Source: Folioceros fuciformis
Lineage: Eukaryota > Anthocerotophyta > Anthocerotopsida > Anthocerotales
Direction of reading: 5' to 3'
DNA: 25,469 nucleotides
Assembly (NCBI GenBank): GCA_049999805.1
Contig: JBNGIO010004527.1
Coordinates: 1-25,469 of the forward strand
Part shown: positions 1 through 9,715 of the stretch, piece after piece
Position numbering within the stretch: position 1 is the first letter of the stretch
Layout of the letters: each line of letters starts with the position of its first letter
Made by a program: the position numbers and the translations under genes
The notes under the pieces: model-generated
Seen by the model: only the letters and a program-made list of their open reading frames with translations
The model's database searches: none
Told to the model about the DNA's origin: nothing

Positions 1-244
1 TGATTTACTTAGGGTGGGTTATTAGGGTGGGCTATTGAATAATTTATTAGGACGACACATGGTTGTGTAGAGGCCAGGCTGTATACTATATTACAATATA
101 TATATTTATACACGAGTGGATAAGGACGTATCATGGTCATGAAAATGAGGTTCTTCTTGGTCCTAGTGCTAGTGTAGCCTTCACTTTTAACAAGGTGTAT
201 CTATTGTTAGAAATGAGGTTCTTAGTAGTCTGGCCTAGCATGCT

Positions 245-480
245 AGGAATGAGGTTCTTACTCTTCCTCAGTGGTAGTCTAGCCCAACCTACTAGGAACG
301 AGGTTCTTCCTCTTTCCCAACGGTAGTCTAGTCTTCTTTCGTCAATGTGTATCCATTGCTAGGAATGAGGTCCTTACTCTTTCCTCGTGGTAGTCTAGTC
401 TAGCCTACTAGGAATGGGATTCTTCCTCTTTTCCAATGGTAGTATAGCCTTCTTTCAATAATGTAATGTGTATCCATTGC
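245..480. repeat. 116-bp higher-order tandem repeat, two copies
   Basis: A motif beginning AGGAATGAGG (with variants) starts at 245, 294, 361 and 410, so spacings alternate 49, 67, 49. This gives a two-part unit of 116 bp present about twice. Each subunit contains a GGTAGTCTAG-like core. Related but more decayed copies are visible upstream, around 150-244. No believable coding sequence lies here; short open stretches are a by-product of the repeat. Confidence 0.75.
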
Positions 481-688
481 CTTATAAAGAGCATTGGCCA
501 ATGCAGTCCTTAGAACAGCGTATCTATTGCTTTACAAAAAGCATTGATCAATGCGTTCTTTAGAACAATGTATTTATTGTCTTGCAAAGAGCTTTGGCTA
601 GTGCATTCTTCACAATAACGTATCTAGGGTTTAGGGTTTATTGCCTATCTATTGCCTTGAGCAAGGACTAGTGCATTCTATACAAGAG
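481..688. repeat. Decayed copies of the 76/58-bp repeat family
   Basis: The segment contains several diverged copies of the unit that is well preserved at 789-1208. Recurring words are TATCTATTGC, TTTGCAAAGAGC-like stretches, and CATTCTTTAGAACAA-like stretches. Spacing is irregular, so these are old or broken copies at the edge of the array. Confidence 0.6.
626..640. repeat. Short plant-type telomere-like repeat
   Basis: Two tandem TTTAGGG-type units (AGGGTTTAGGGTTTA) sit inside the decayed repeat region. Two units are far too few for a chromosome end. This is an interstitial telomere-like motif, possibly part of the satellite. It does support a plant origin. Confidence 0.5.
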
Positions 689-788
689 NNNNNNNNNNNN
701 NNNNNNNNNNNNNNNNNNNNNNNNNNNNNNNNNNNNNNNNNNNNNNNNNNNNNNNNNNNNNNNNNNNNNNNNNNNNNNNNNNNNNNNN
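689..788. other. Assembly gap (100 N)
   Basis: Exactly 100 consecutive N fill this interval, the conventional placeholder for a gap of unknown size. It falls inside the tandem repeat array, so the true array is probably longer than shown. Confidence 0.98.
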
Positions 789-1208
789 CAATGCATTCTT
801 TAGAACAACGTATATATTGCATTCTCTACAACAAGGTATCTATTGCTTTGCAAAGAGCATTGGCCAATGCATTCTTTAGAACAACGTATCTATTGCATTC
901 TCTACAACAAGGTATCTATTGCTTTGCAAAGGGTATTGGCCAATACGGTCTTTGAAGAGCTACAACAAGGTATCTATTGCTTTGCAAAGAGCATTGGTCA
1001 ATGCATTCTTTAGAACAACGTATATATTGCATTCTCTACAACAAGGTATCTATTGCTTTGCAAAGAGCATTGGCCAATGCATTCTTTAGAACAACGTATC
1101 TATTGCATTCTCTACAACAAGGTATCTATTGCTTTGCAAACAGTATTGGCCAATATGGTCTTTGAAGAGCTACAACAAGGTATCTATTGCTTTGCAAAGA
1201 ACATTGGT
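789..1208. repeat. 210-bp higher-order satellite repeat, two copies
   Basis: The block is two consecutive 210-bp units (789-998 and 999-1208), each made of three related subunits of 76, 76 and 58 bp. All subunits start with CAAT and end with TATTGGC, CATTGGC or CATTGGT. The third is a shortened version lacking part of the middle. The two 210-bp units differ at only a handful of positions by eye, so this level of duplication is recent. A partial further unit starts at 1209. Open frames here are repeat artefacts. Confidence 0.85.
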
Positions 1209-1235
1209 CAATGCGGTATTTGAAGAGCAGCAAGG

Positions 1236-1800
1236 TTTAGTGGCTTCTTTGCCATGGGTGGTAGTAGGAAGCCTAGAAGGCTTGTTTAGGGTTTTAGTTA
1301 TTTTAGAAGAGCACCAAGTGAAGGTCAAGTGGCTTCTTTGCCACTGGTGGTAGTAGACCTTTTGTTATTTCATATCACAATAGTGTAGGCCTAGTAGGTA
1401 GCTTTGAGAATGAAGTTCTAAGGGCTAGTATGTTTTTTTTGTCTTGCTCACCTACTTGGAGTAGAGGGATTTTTTTAATAATTGGGTTGCAGTGTGATGT
1501 ATAGAATGAATGCCACATGTTAGCTAGCACTTGGAATGTTGTGGTTGGCCGAGCCCATAAAGGAGTGAGGCAAGTGTCGTTTCTTTTACTTTAACATAGG
1601 AAGAGACAAGGGAACAAGAGATACCCAGGGAGGGGAGGGGAGGGGAGGTCATAAAAAGCATAAAATTCGTGTGTCCCGTCGGTGCGTAGGGTAATGTGAT
1701 ATTCTGTCGTATGCATTGTTTATTGTGTACAAAAAGGTGTGTAGGTACTAGTACTACTTTCCATGGTGGACGTTAATTAGGGCCCGATTTGCTTGACGTT
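1236..1800. other. Intergenic region with a G-quadruplex-capable tract
   Basis: I see no gene here. The only distinct feature is a G-rich tract at 1628-1645: four runs of 3, 4, 4 and 4 G separated by single A, matching the usual G-quadruplex pattern. It lies about 0.9 kb upstream of the start codon of the next gene. An A-rich TATA-like stretch (ATAAAAAGCATAAAAT, 1651-1666) follows it, but no transcription start can be assigned. Confidence 0.4.
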
Positions 1801-2547
1801 CACAAGGCCGTGAACATGTCTTCCTCGCATGCAGTTCAGTTCACCGTTGCGCCTCGTCTTCCTCTTCGCCTTTCTGCTTTCCCTTTCTTTAGGGTTTAAG
1901 TCCCTCGCAATTGGCCAGGCCATCGGTTCCAGCCCGCGGGTTCGCGATGCCCAACTTTCCTGCCATGTCGCACACCACTGGGGTTACTTGGAGGTAATTG
2001 TCCGCACCAGAGCTGCCAAATCGGGAAGGCTAATTTGCCGGTGATGTCGCCAATGGACGTGCTCGGTGCTTGCGGAAAGGATGTTAACAGCTGTCATCGT
2101 GTTCTTGCAGGTGGGATGTCGCAGCTTCTAGTTCCTAGCTCGGGACGAGTTGTTGACCTGATTGTATCGCTTTTGGATGCCCGGAGTCGCATCGTCTCGC
2201 AGGCTGTGTGTGTATCGACTCCTGCTTCTTTGTGGCTTGTTGCTCCCTCGAGACTTGACCAGAGGTAGATTGAAGGGTACTTTGGAGCGGGGATGCCCTG
2301 TCGCATCTTCGTGCAGAATGTGTACGATTGTTTGGCTGATTGCATCGGTCCTGTCGTGCAGATGTGTGGGCGGTAGGCGTCGGACCGTCTTGTTTGACAG
2401 AGGACCAGAGAGAGTGCAAGTTTGCAGTATCATAGAGTAGGCAGAGAGGTATTGCACAGGGAAGCTATATGAGGAAGCACAGGACGGGCAATCGCAGGAG
2501 GTAAGACTATACTTGGTAGGACTGAATGACAGATAAGTCAGGGGAGT
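1801..2547 (+). other. Probable 5' leader and promoter-proximal region of the PHD/MBD-like gene
   Basis: No conserved protein is readable here. A possible leader intron runs from the donor GAG|GTAATT at 1994 to the acceptor TTCTTGCAG ending at 2110. A telo-box-like motif (TTTAGGGTTTAAG) lies at 1888-1900. Plant promoters and leaders of growth-related genes often carry such a motif. Several short upstream reading frames occur, one starting at the ATG at 1816. The region could instead hold an unrecognised upstream coding exon, because the paralogue at 20395 has a far longer N-terminus. Transcript data would settle this. Confidence 0.35.
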
Positions 2548-5279
2548 ATGGAAATGGAGTGTGCGAGTGACCTTATGGTCTTGGGTAACAAGGGGCCACA
2601 GGATGGGAATGAGCTCAATGAGAGTTTGAGGCAAAAATTGGCCAACATTGACTGGGATGGCCCAGGATATAGGGAGAGTATGACAATCTTTCTGGAAGTG
2701 TTGGCACCTGAGCCTGCCGCAGGGACAGCAGCTGAGTTTCCGGGACAAGCTGGCATTCCAATACCGGGCTTTGGCTATGCAGTTTGTCAAGTGTGTCAAG
2801 AGCCAGAGAGTTTGGGGGAAACTTTGCTGTGCGATGGTTGCAGAACTAGCTTCCACATCACATGCTTGAGGCTGCAAGCTGAACACGCTTGTAAGCTTGA
2901 TGAATGGTTTTGCCAATCTTGCTCTGAAAGGGGGTTTAATGAGAGCTGGCCATTGGGGATGGTGGACTTGAATTTCATGCTAAGCAGGTCGTCACTGGAG
3001 GGAGGAAGGAAGGGGTGTAAAAATGTCCAGCAGGGGGGTCCCTCGGAAACTGCTGATTTGAGTAATATCACAGTGGAAGAGGCAACCTTTAAATCAGGGG
3101 ATGCAGGAATTTTGCAAGTAGAAGGAAGGGGACTTAATGGTGGAAGAGGCAGCCAGACTGATAACTTTAACAGCCCAAGGCAAGTACTCACCTGCATCAT
3201 TTCGTGAGGAAGTTTGCATCCGGGCACAGAAAAGCACAGTTTCTCCACTCCTTCTGTGTAGTCATAGCGCAAGGCTGATTTCTGTCAACCGTCTGGTTCC
3301 AGTCATCACTCCCAACTGACATAGTCTTAGCTGCATATAAGCTGTTCAGTATTTTAAAGAATCCCGTTCAAAGGATTAAGTAGATTTGGCATGTGTCTGT
3401 TTCAATTGTGCCTAGGAAATGTTTCATGACTTTGACTTTGACTTGCAGGCCCAGAGCTTCTTCACAGCTGTCGTCTGACGGTTCAGATAACAACAGCTTA
3501 GCAAGTTGTCAGAACAAGAATGAAAGGAAAAGATCAAGACAAGAAACTGAGACTACGTCAAAGTCTTTTTCAGAGCCGGACGTCCCAGTTGTTCATCGGG
3601 ACGTTGAACAAGATGGAACACATGTGGATCAGAGTGTGGACCAACTACAGGATGGGAGCCGTGTTTCCTGCTCACCCGAAAGATTATTGAAATGTGCAGA
3701 TGAAGCCCTGGAGCAGTTGCGGATCTACATAGCTTCAAGGAATGGGACTCTCGATGATGGTTGGACAGCTCACGTCAGGGAGAGAAGGAGGGAGGGTAGG
3801 GCTCCAACCACCCGGACCCACTATTATTCACCTGAGAAAAAACTTTTCTATTCACGCAAGCAGGTCGCACGACACCTGGGTCTTGTCGATAGCGAGGATG
3901 ACGCTGGAAGTGCAAGTGTTTGTGAAGCTGAGACCCAGGTCATGCAAACCAAGTGTGATGGCAGTGCACTTTCAGGTCATGCTGTTGAAAGGCTTGCAAA
4001 CGCTGTAACCGGGTCCGATGACACTGTGCCATGCTGCCAGAGTGCGGCTCCTTTTGGAGCCTTGCAGCCACCAACGGCGATGATGCCATATGATGGTGGC
4101 AAGGCTGATGCCTCGCTGACTACATGTCGCAGGTCTAAGCCAGCTAGGGCTGCCAACACTGGTGTGCCAGGGAAGGCAACAACTGATGCTGCTGAGTTGG
4201 AGCAGCAAGAGAGATTTCGCAGGTTGGAGGTTGCAGCCGTTGAGCAGTTGCGAAGGTATGTAGCTGATAGGAATGGAACTCTCGAAGACGGGTGGGCAGC
4301 AGACGTCACAAAAAGAAAAAAGGGTAAAGGGTCAACTGTAAGGACACATTATGTGTCACCAATGGGCAAAGTATTCAAATCGAGGGTGCAGGTTGTTGAA
4401 TATCTTGGTCTCCCAAAGAATGTTCCAAACAGCCAGGAAATTGTTGCTGCAGGCTACCGGACCACTGTAACAGACGTTGTGAATGCAGCTGCAAATGTGG
4501 GTGAGGTTATTGTACTATCAGGAGTGGTGGACGTGGAGCTACCGGTTCAGGTTCCCAAGGTCCCTGAAGAATCATCTAGAGTGTGGCGGCCAACCAAGTT
4601 GCTCGAGGCAGTGTCTGCTATGGATCCATCCCAACCTCGAGAAGCTGAATCTCTTCCTAGCCAAGTTCAAATACCAATGATGATTGAGCCACTCTCTCAA
4701 CCCGATCTTCTTTTCCAGACACATGCCTCCAGAAGTTCTTCAGGGAAGGGTTACTTGCAGCTTCTCGAGGAGAACATTGTGGGCATGAGAGACCGAAGTG
4801 GTAGACCGGGAGGAGGTTGGAATCAAGATGAATGTGGACTGGTGACAAACTCAGAATATGGGGTAGAGGAAAGCAGGTGTATGTTGTCAAGGATAGATAC
4901 TGCACACAATTCTGTTGTGGTGGAGCCCTTCATGGAACGAGTTCGAGAGGAGCAGTGGAAGGGGATACCTAACTCAAATTGTCATGATTCTGCAGAAGGT
5001 GCACCCAAAGACGAAAGAGAAGAATCTGAATGTTCAAAGTGTCAGGAGGATGCTGGCGATGCTTTGACAGAGGATGATCTACTGCGGAATATCAGGGAGT
5101 TTGTGGCAGAGCAAAACGTGTTGCTTGAGAAAGAGATGGACCTCCAGATGGAGAACACGTCGAACAGCTTCGCACCACGCAAAAGGGCAAGAGTCCGATC
5201 GTGTTTGGACATCGCGAGACAACTAGGTGCTTCTGGGTTGAAGAACCTGGATGTTCAGAGTCCGGACACTGGAGTATGA
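2548..5279 (+). CDS. PHD-finger protein with two (plus one degenerate) MBD-like modules
   Basis: The coding sequence is 2548-3179 joined to 3449-5279, giving 820 residues. Residues 80-125 form a complete C4HC3 PHD finger: CQVC, CDGC, FHITC, CQSC. Two related modules follow at about 293-357 and 470-532. Each has an amphipathic EALEQLRxYI-like helix, an NGTL-(D/E)DGW turn, a basic stretch, YxSPxxK, then F-x-S-R-x-x-V-x-x-x-LGL. The core resembles methyl-CpG-binding domains, but that assignment is by eye. Residues 752-812 look like a third, degenerate module with a basic APRKRARVR patch. PHD fingers typically read histone H3 tails, so a nuclear chromatin role is inferred. The start is the first ATG after an in-frame stop at 2527; an upstream exon is not excluded. 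The gene at 20395 is a paralogue. Confidence 0.85.
3180..3448 (+). other. Phase-2 GC-AG intron
   Basis: The donor reads AAG|GCAAGT and the acceptor TTGCAG|G. The two bases AG left at the end of exon 1 join G from exon 2 to restore an Arg codon and keep the frame. The nearest GT (CAA|GTACTC, 3184) would leave the wrong phase for this acceptor. AG|GCAAGT is the known consensus of the minor GC-AG class handled by the U2 spliceosome. The paralogue has the same boundary at the same protein position. Confidence 0.8.
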
Positions 5280-5911
5280 CGCGCTTTGACCTCAAGAATG
5301 TAAGGAATTGTTTCCATCCAGAGGATTCTTTAATCGTTCAATGCTCATGTGTTATGTCTATCAGCTGCCTCCAGTCTCGGTCGATTATTGGAGGTCCAAT
5401 CTATTCACTTGATGGTAGCCCTGCAGGCTTGTATGCAGTGTGTGTACATTGAGAGTAAGGGTTGATGCCGGACGGCCCCTAGGAAGGGGGCCACGCAGCT
5501 ATCATCAGACGTTGACAACGAGTTGGGAGTTCAGTTCTGGCGAGGAGTTCGACATAACCTCCTGATGACCAGACTTGCTTCGCCTAACAGTGATGGAGAA
5601 GCGAACGTGGCGGTTGGTAGACAGGAACAAAGCAGCCCACTTCGAATGAAGACCCATGTGCAGTTGTTCTCTTCCCCCTTGAGCATGAGCAATTCTGGTG
5701 GGAGAGGGAGATGTCATGAACGTTGGGGTCCGGGGGCAGGCAGCGTCATAGCTTTCAGAAAGCGACATGAAGTCCGGTGCTGAGTAAGTTGGAAACTCAT
5801 CCCTCAACCGTTCCAGCATTGTGTAGTCCTCCCTGCAGACTGTACTCTTTCCTGCGCCGTGTCCCTCTGTCGTCCGTGTGAGCAAAATGTAAACTCCGAT
5901 CCTGCACCTTC
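5280..5911. other. Convergent 3' region between the PHD/MBD-like and LysM-like genes
   Basis: This should hold the 3' untranslated regions of two convergent genes. I see no recognisable protein. Open stretches of up to 136 codons exist on both strands (for example 5505-5915 minus) but show no domain or repeat. A short GC-rich inverted repeat (GGCCCC at 5474-5479, GGGGCC at 5487-5492) could fold at RNA level. Confidence 0.5.
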
Positions 5912-7852
5912 TCACCCCAGCAGGTGCAAAAGAGCCAGCCCTCCCGACGCAAGAAGCAGCGGCACCATGTCTCGAGCATGCTGCTGCGGGTCTAGGGACA
6001 ATCCAGCGTCAAGTACGTTCATCTTGCAAGGCATGTTGAGCGCCTTGTTTACCAAGGATACAGAGAAGTCGGCTATTTGCGGGTTCTCCGCCTTGATAAG
6101 GTTGGGATACACCCGGCACCTGACAGACACAGCTGGGAGCTCCTCATCCTCGACTGGGAAGTAGCCGAGCCCGCAAGGCCCGCACCCAACCGCTGGTTGC
6201 TCACACGGTAGCTGCAATACTGAATTCGCTTCAACAATGGCGGACTTACTCAGATTGTTCCTCGTGTACAATTCCATCTCGTCAACTCCGCATGCCAGAG
6301 CCAACGCCGAAACCTGCAGGGACTGTGTTACCAGGAAGGTCGAGCCACAAGCAGAACAGGCAGAGGATGGGGCGGGCAGCTCGGCACAAGGCACAGATAG
6401 GTTCTGCCCTAACTGCAGTGGGGCCTTTGCCTGGCCGGGTAGGATCCCATTCGCGTACTGTAGAAGCTCGGCGGGGACCTGGCACAGCTGCGCCATGGTA
6501 TCAAGACTGGAGTCATTGACCTTCACCTCGGGGCTGCAGGGGCTGCATCTCGGCGAGAGCGAAGTTCCGCAGGTTACGATGAGTTGGAAATTCGGCGGCA
6601 CCTCGGTGTGCACTTTGGGATTGGCGGCCTCCAGCCCCTTCGTCCTGCATTTGGCCGATACCGCTGCTAAGCTCTCGTAATCCTGCGCTATGTACGAGGC
6701 CCCGCACAGCCCGCATTGCCTCGAGCTCTCCCCGAAGCAGGGCACGCTGATCAGTTGCCCCGGCCGGAGCACGGACGATTCGTTGCGGAGTGCAGGGTTT
6801 GCAGCCAGCAGTCCCTCGTTGCTCACTCGGCAGGTACGCGCGGCTATGTCGACACTTACTGCTTCCTTGGCGCGGTAAAAGATGCCACAGTCGCCGCATC
6901 CACTTGTGGATCTCGCCAGCTGCGGCTGCCCACACGGGACGCTGATGTACTGCCCTGGGTAAAGCTCCGGGTCTCCGGTAGCCGCAACAATGAGGTCCTT
7001 GTTGGCCTGGTGCAGGTCTTGGAGAAGAACACGGCACTTGGCGGCTATGGCTTCCAAGTCATCCCCATACTTGATGAAGTAGAAGGCCCCACAGGGGCCG
7101 CAGTCCGCTGGGTCTGTCCCCGTGCACGGCAAGTTCACCGTCCGTCCCTCGGCATCGTCTACACCCGGGTTAGCTTGCTGCAGCAGGCCGAGGTCGACAT
7201 TGCACGTCTTGGAAAGGGAGGAGAGCGTGTCGCCTACGCCTCCCGCGTACAAGTTGCCGCACACGCCACACCTCGAGGTGTTGAGCGACAGGGCAGGCGG
7301 CGCATCTGACGGGGCAGTGCTCGGGCTCGGATCCGGAGTTGGTTCTGGCCTTAGCAATGGAGAGGGTAGCCTCTGGGGGAGGCTCGTCGGCGCCGCCGGC
7401 GCACGTGTGATCGGAGGTGTCTGTGGAGCTTGCGGCGGAGGTGCTGTGGGAGGGGCTTCTGGAGGAAAGGTAGAAAGCGCCGGAGGTGAAGAAGCCGGTG
7501 ATGCTGGATCCGTCGGGGATGGAGTAGGAGCAAGTTCCACTGGTAGAAAGGGCGAGGGTGACCGGAGTCGCGTTTTCTTCCACTGCCACTTTCCCCTGTG
7601 CTTCCCCCACGTCTTCTTGTTCCTCTTGTTGGTCCTGTCGAAACTCGCGGAGTATTCCTCGAAACTGCTCCACGTGCCTAGCCGCGCGGGGAAGAGGTTG
7701 CTGAGAGGCGAGCTTCGTATGGACATGTGAGGACGACGGTCCTGCTCTAACGCTCTACCGACAGGGAGAGCGTTGAAGCGACCGAATCCCCTTGCGCAGA
7801 GGTGCACTGACCCGATCCACAACAGGAGGAAGAGGTGCCATCTTCTGGCCAT
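5912..7852 (-). CDS. Secreted, probably GPI-anchored protein with seven LysM-like modules
   Basis: With the ATG at 7852 the product has 646 residues and opens with a clear signal peptide (MARRWHLFLLLWIGSVHLCA). An upstream in-frame ATG at 8035 would bury that signal, so I prefer 7852. A basic segment and a Pro/Ser/Thr/Ala-rich stretch (about 98-190) resembling arabinogalactan-type linkers follow. Seven modules begin at about residues 195, 251, 319, 380, 436, 499 and 557. Each has a Cys-x-x-Cys opening, a GDxLxxxAxxC-like helix, a central Cys often followed by (R/N/Q/G)V, an xANP-like turn and a closing (V/L)PC. This matches the LysM pattern, with four cysteines per module. The C-terminus is hydrophobic (PLLLASGGLALLHLLG), as in GPI-anchor signals. 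LysM domains bind N-acetylglucosamine glycans, so a cell-surface glycan-binding role is likely. Known plant LYM proteins have two or three LysM domains. The gene is visibly GC-rich and without an obvious intron. Confidence 0.8.
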   Translation of the reverse strand: MARRWHLFLLLWIGSVHLCARGFGRFNALPVGRALEQDRRPHMSIRSSPLSNLFPARLGTWSSFEEYSASFDRTNKRNKKTWGKHRGKWQWKKTRLRSPSPFLPVELAPTPSPTDPASPASSPPALSTFPPEAPPTAPPPQAPQTPPITRAPAAPTSLPQRLPSPLLRPEPTPDPSPSTAPSDAPPALSLNTSRCGVCGNLYAGGVGDTLSSLSKTCNVDLGLLQQANPGVDDAEGRTVNLPCTGTDPADCGPCGAFYFIKYGDDLEAIAAKCRVLLQDLHQANKDLIVAATGDPELYPGQYISVPCGQPQLARSTSGCGDCGIFYRAKEAVSVDIAARTCRVSNEGLLAANPALRNESSVLRPGQLISVPCFGESSRQCGLCGASYIAQDYESLAAVSAKCRTKGLEAANPKVHTEVPPNFQLIVTCGTSLSPRCSPCSPEVKVNDSSLDTMAQLCQVPAELLQYANGILPGQAKAPLQLGQNLSVPCAELPAPSSACSACGSTFLVTQSLQVSALALACGVDEMELYTRNNLSKSAIVEANSVLQLPCEQPAVGCGPCGLGYFPVEDEELPAVSVRCRVYPNLIKAENPQIADFSVSLVNKALNMPCKMNVLDAGLSLDPQQHARDMVPLLLASGGLALLHLLG

Positions 7853-8590
7853 GGCTCCCGCTGTCAAGTCAGTACTCTGGTCGGGGGTAGGATCCCGCCC
7901 CCGCCCGTTCCTAGGAACTCTGCCTGTCGAAGGGCTAGATGGCGCGGGTGTCTGTGCAAGGACCGGGCATTGGGTGGCATCCCGCCTTTCCCCCATGGCT
8001 AGCTGACAGCCTGAACTGCGGGTTACGCAGGACATAGCTCTCCTCTGTCAGTCAGAGAAATCTCTTCATAGGAAACTGGGACCGCTCTGTGAAGTCAAGA
8101 TCAGCGTCGCATCTGTTCAAAGTCCGTCGTACATATTTTATCGCATTCATTGAATTCCCCCATAACTGCGGCGTGCACGTCCGACAAATACGCCTATACG
8201 GAAACTGCAGAGGTCTGTCCAGACGGCTTACTGTATTAGGCCAAATGCACATGCAGTGATAAGAATCCCAGATGGACAGCGGTAGGTCTGGTATGGTAAA
8301 AGTTACCAACTTCCGTCACGGGATTCCGTCCTAATTGGATTCTAATAGGAATAGGATTTGTCTCTTGCATGTGGCCTGTCCTTCAACTATGCAGAAGGCA
8401 CAGGCGCTCGTCCCTCTGGGTTCACACCCAATGCGGATTTGTTTTGAAAACATTTATACGTATTCTTCGACGGCTGCTAGAACTTCCCACATGCATACAA
8501 CTGTCTATGACAGCAAGGGATTTTTTTTGAAGACGAGTGTTCGCTGAAGGAACGAATCAAGGATATCCCAGAGGACTAGGGGACGGCACA
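7853..8590. other. Upstream region of the LysM-like gene
   Basis: Between the chosen LysM-like start codon and the hairpin at 8592 I see no gene. The frame stays open upstream to 8035, so 7853-8035 could be coding if an earlier ATG is used, but that stretch has no recognisable features and is more likely 5' leader. Composition changes from GC-rich to average around 8050. Confidence 0.4.
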
Positions 8591-8591
8591 A

Positions 8592-8650
8592 GAATCTCAT
8601 CTCCACGTACGCCGATGTGCCGTGTCTCGGCGTATGTGGAGATGAGATTC
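8592..8650. repeat. Near-perfect inverted repeat (24-nt arms, 11-nt loop)
   Basis: The arm at 8592-8615 (GAATCTCATCTCCACG...) is the reverse complement of 8627-8650 with one mismatch. The loop is 8616-8626. Weaker pairing may extend outwards. It could be a small hairpin RNA locus, a remnant of a miniature inverted-repeat transposon, or an inverted duplication. No target-site duplication is evident. It abuts the decayed DYW domain. Confidence 0.8.
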
Positions 8651-8830
8651 ACGATGCGCCGAATCTCTCAATTTTCAATTTGGGACGTGGATTTCGGTAC
8701 CACCGTGGCAATCGTTGCATATCCAAACATTCTGTCACTGGCACAGATGCGTCATCCTCTGTGTCCAGCCGACCAACATGAGAACGAAAGGGACTCTGCT
8801 CATCAACCACCTACCTGAACATGATCCGAA
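8651..8830 (-). pseudogene. Relic of a DYW deaminase domain (decayed PPR gene, 3' part)
   Basis: Read on the minus strand, this aligns by eye with the end of the DYW domain of the intact PPR gene at 13690-13860. Over about 80 bases near 8665-8745 roughly three quarters are identical, with small indels. In one frame the relic gives QIEN followed by a stop and EIRR, where the intact gene has RIENREIIVR. The Cys-x-x-Cys zinc ligands are lost (FGYA instead of CDDC). Frameshifts and a stop mean it cannot encode a deaminase. Similarity fades towards 8830. Confidence 0.65.
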
Positions 8831-9715
8831 AGTTTACGGTGCGCAAGAATGCCCACAATTTCCTAATAGAGGTGAAGGAGTTGTTGGACGTGACCGAGGA
8901 TGGCGAACGCAGACTAAACTAGGGAGCTCCACCATCTCTTGGAAATGGAATACGAATGGGATACCCAACGAACTGTCTGAACAGCGTGACACAGCCCAAA
9001 TTGTTTTCCCTGTACTCTTTCCGTCGGGGCAGCAACCTGAGGGATGCACAAAGTGCTCAGTGTCTACAGAGACATCGTCTTCTCCACTTGAGCGCTGGTG
9101 AGCAGTAACCAGTTCATCCGCTGTGAACCGACATCAGCACCATGACATCCTACCAGTTGGACCCCGAGGAAACAAGCGTGCTCGCCGTGTCAGTATTTAT
9201 TCGGTGCGGACTTGCATCTCCTGAACACTGATGTCGCAATCGGACTACGAGTACTAGGTGACACGCTAAGTCTGCATTGCTCCACTTTCTTCCATTGCGC
9301 ATGTGGCAAGCGTTGTCGTCCCTATGGTAGCAAGTTACTTTTAGCTACGCAGCAAGAAGTAGTCGGATTACTATAGGAATAGGCCTGCCTGCCAAAGTGT
9401 CTCGCTCTGTCGAGTCAGGGGTGAAGGGGGGCTGCAGTCTTGAAGCACGGTAGTAAGGAGTGCTCTCAAAACACAGATTCTTCCTTGCACTGTTGCAAAC
9501 ATGAACTGTGAGGGGCTTTGAGTACAGGCGGATTAGAGACTTTGCAAGCATTGAGCGCAAGTAGAGAGAAGCAGGACGCGACTTACCCAAGGTAGCGTTA
9601 CATAGTCGAGGAGAGAAGGCTGCGCTGGCATGGTTCCACACATGCCGTTGGAGTTCGATCTTCTTAGTTCATAGCTTTGCACAGATCCCACGTTCATGCA
9701 TTCTGCATTCATTCA
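8831..9715. other. Unassigned stretch between two PPR relics
   Basis: No domain is recognisable on either strand. By position it may be the eroded E-domain part of the dead PPR gene, possibly with inserted DNA. A short CATTC microsatellite lies at 9706-9722. A minus-strand open stretch at 9345-9641 has no recognisable features. Confidence 0.35.

Noticed and set aside
626-640. Telomere-type TTTAGGG units as a chromosome end
   Set aside because: Only two units, with ordinary sequence on both sides.
641-1353. Open frames of 60-104 codons in the repeat region
   Set aside because: They follow the 76/58-bp tandem repeats, and one crosses the N gap. No independent coding signal.
2128-2916. 262-codon open frame on the minus strand
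   Set aside because: It lies antisense to the leader and PHD-finger exon, has no recognisable motif, and is explained by the coding bias of the plus-strand gene.
3393-3448. Apparent N-terminal extension of the second exon of the first PHD gene
   Set aside because: It begins at a GTG and lies upstream of a clear acceptor (TTGCAG); it is intron sequence.
5505-5915. 136-codon open frame on the minus strand just past the LysM-like gene
   Set aside because: It overlaps the LysM-like stop codon by a few bases in another frame and has no recognisable domain. The LysM-like protein already ends in a plausible GPI signal, so this is most likely 3' untranslated sequence.
7122-7730. 202-codon Gly-rich open frame on the plus strand
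   Set aside because: It is antisense to the Pro-rich stalk and first module of the LysM-like gene; Pro codons read backwards give Gly runs.
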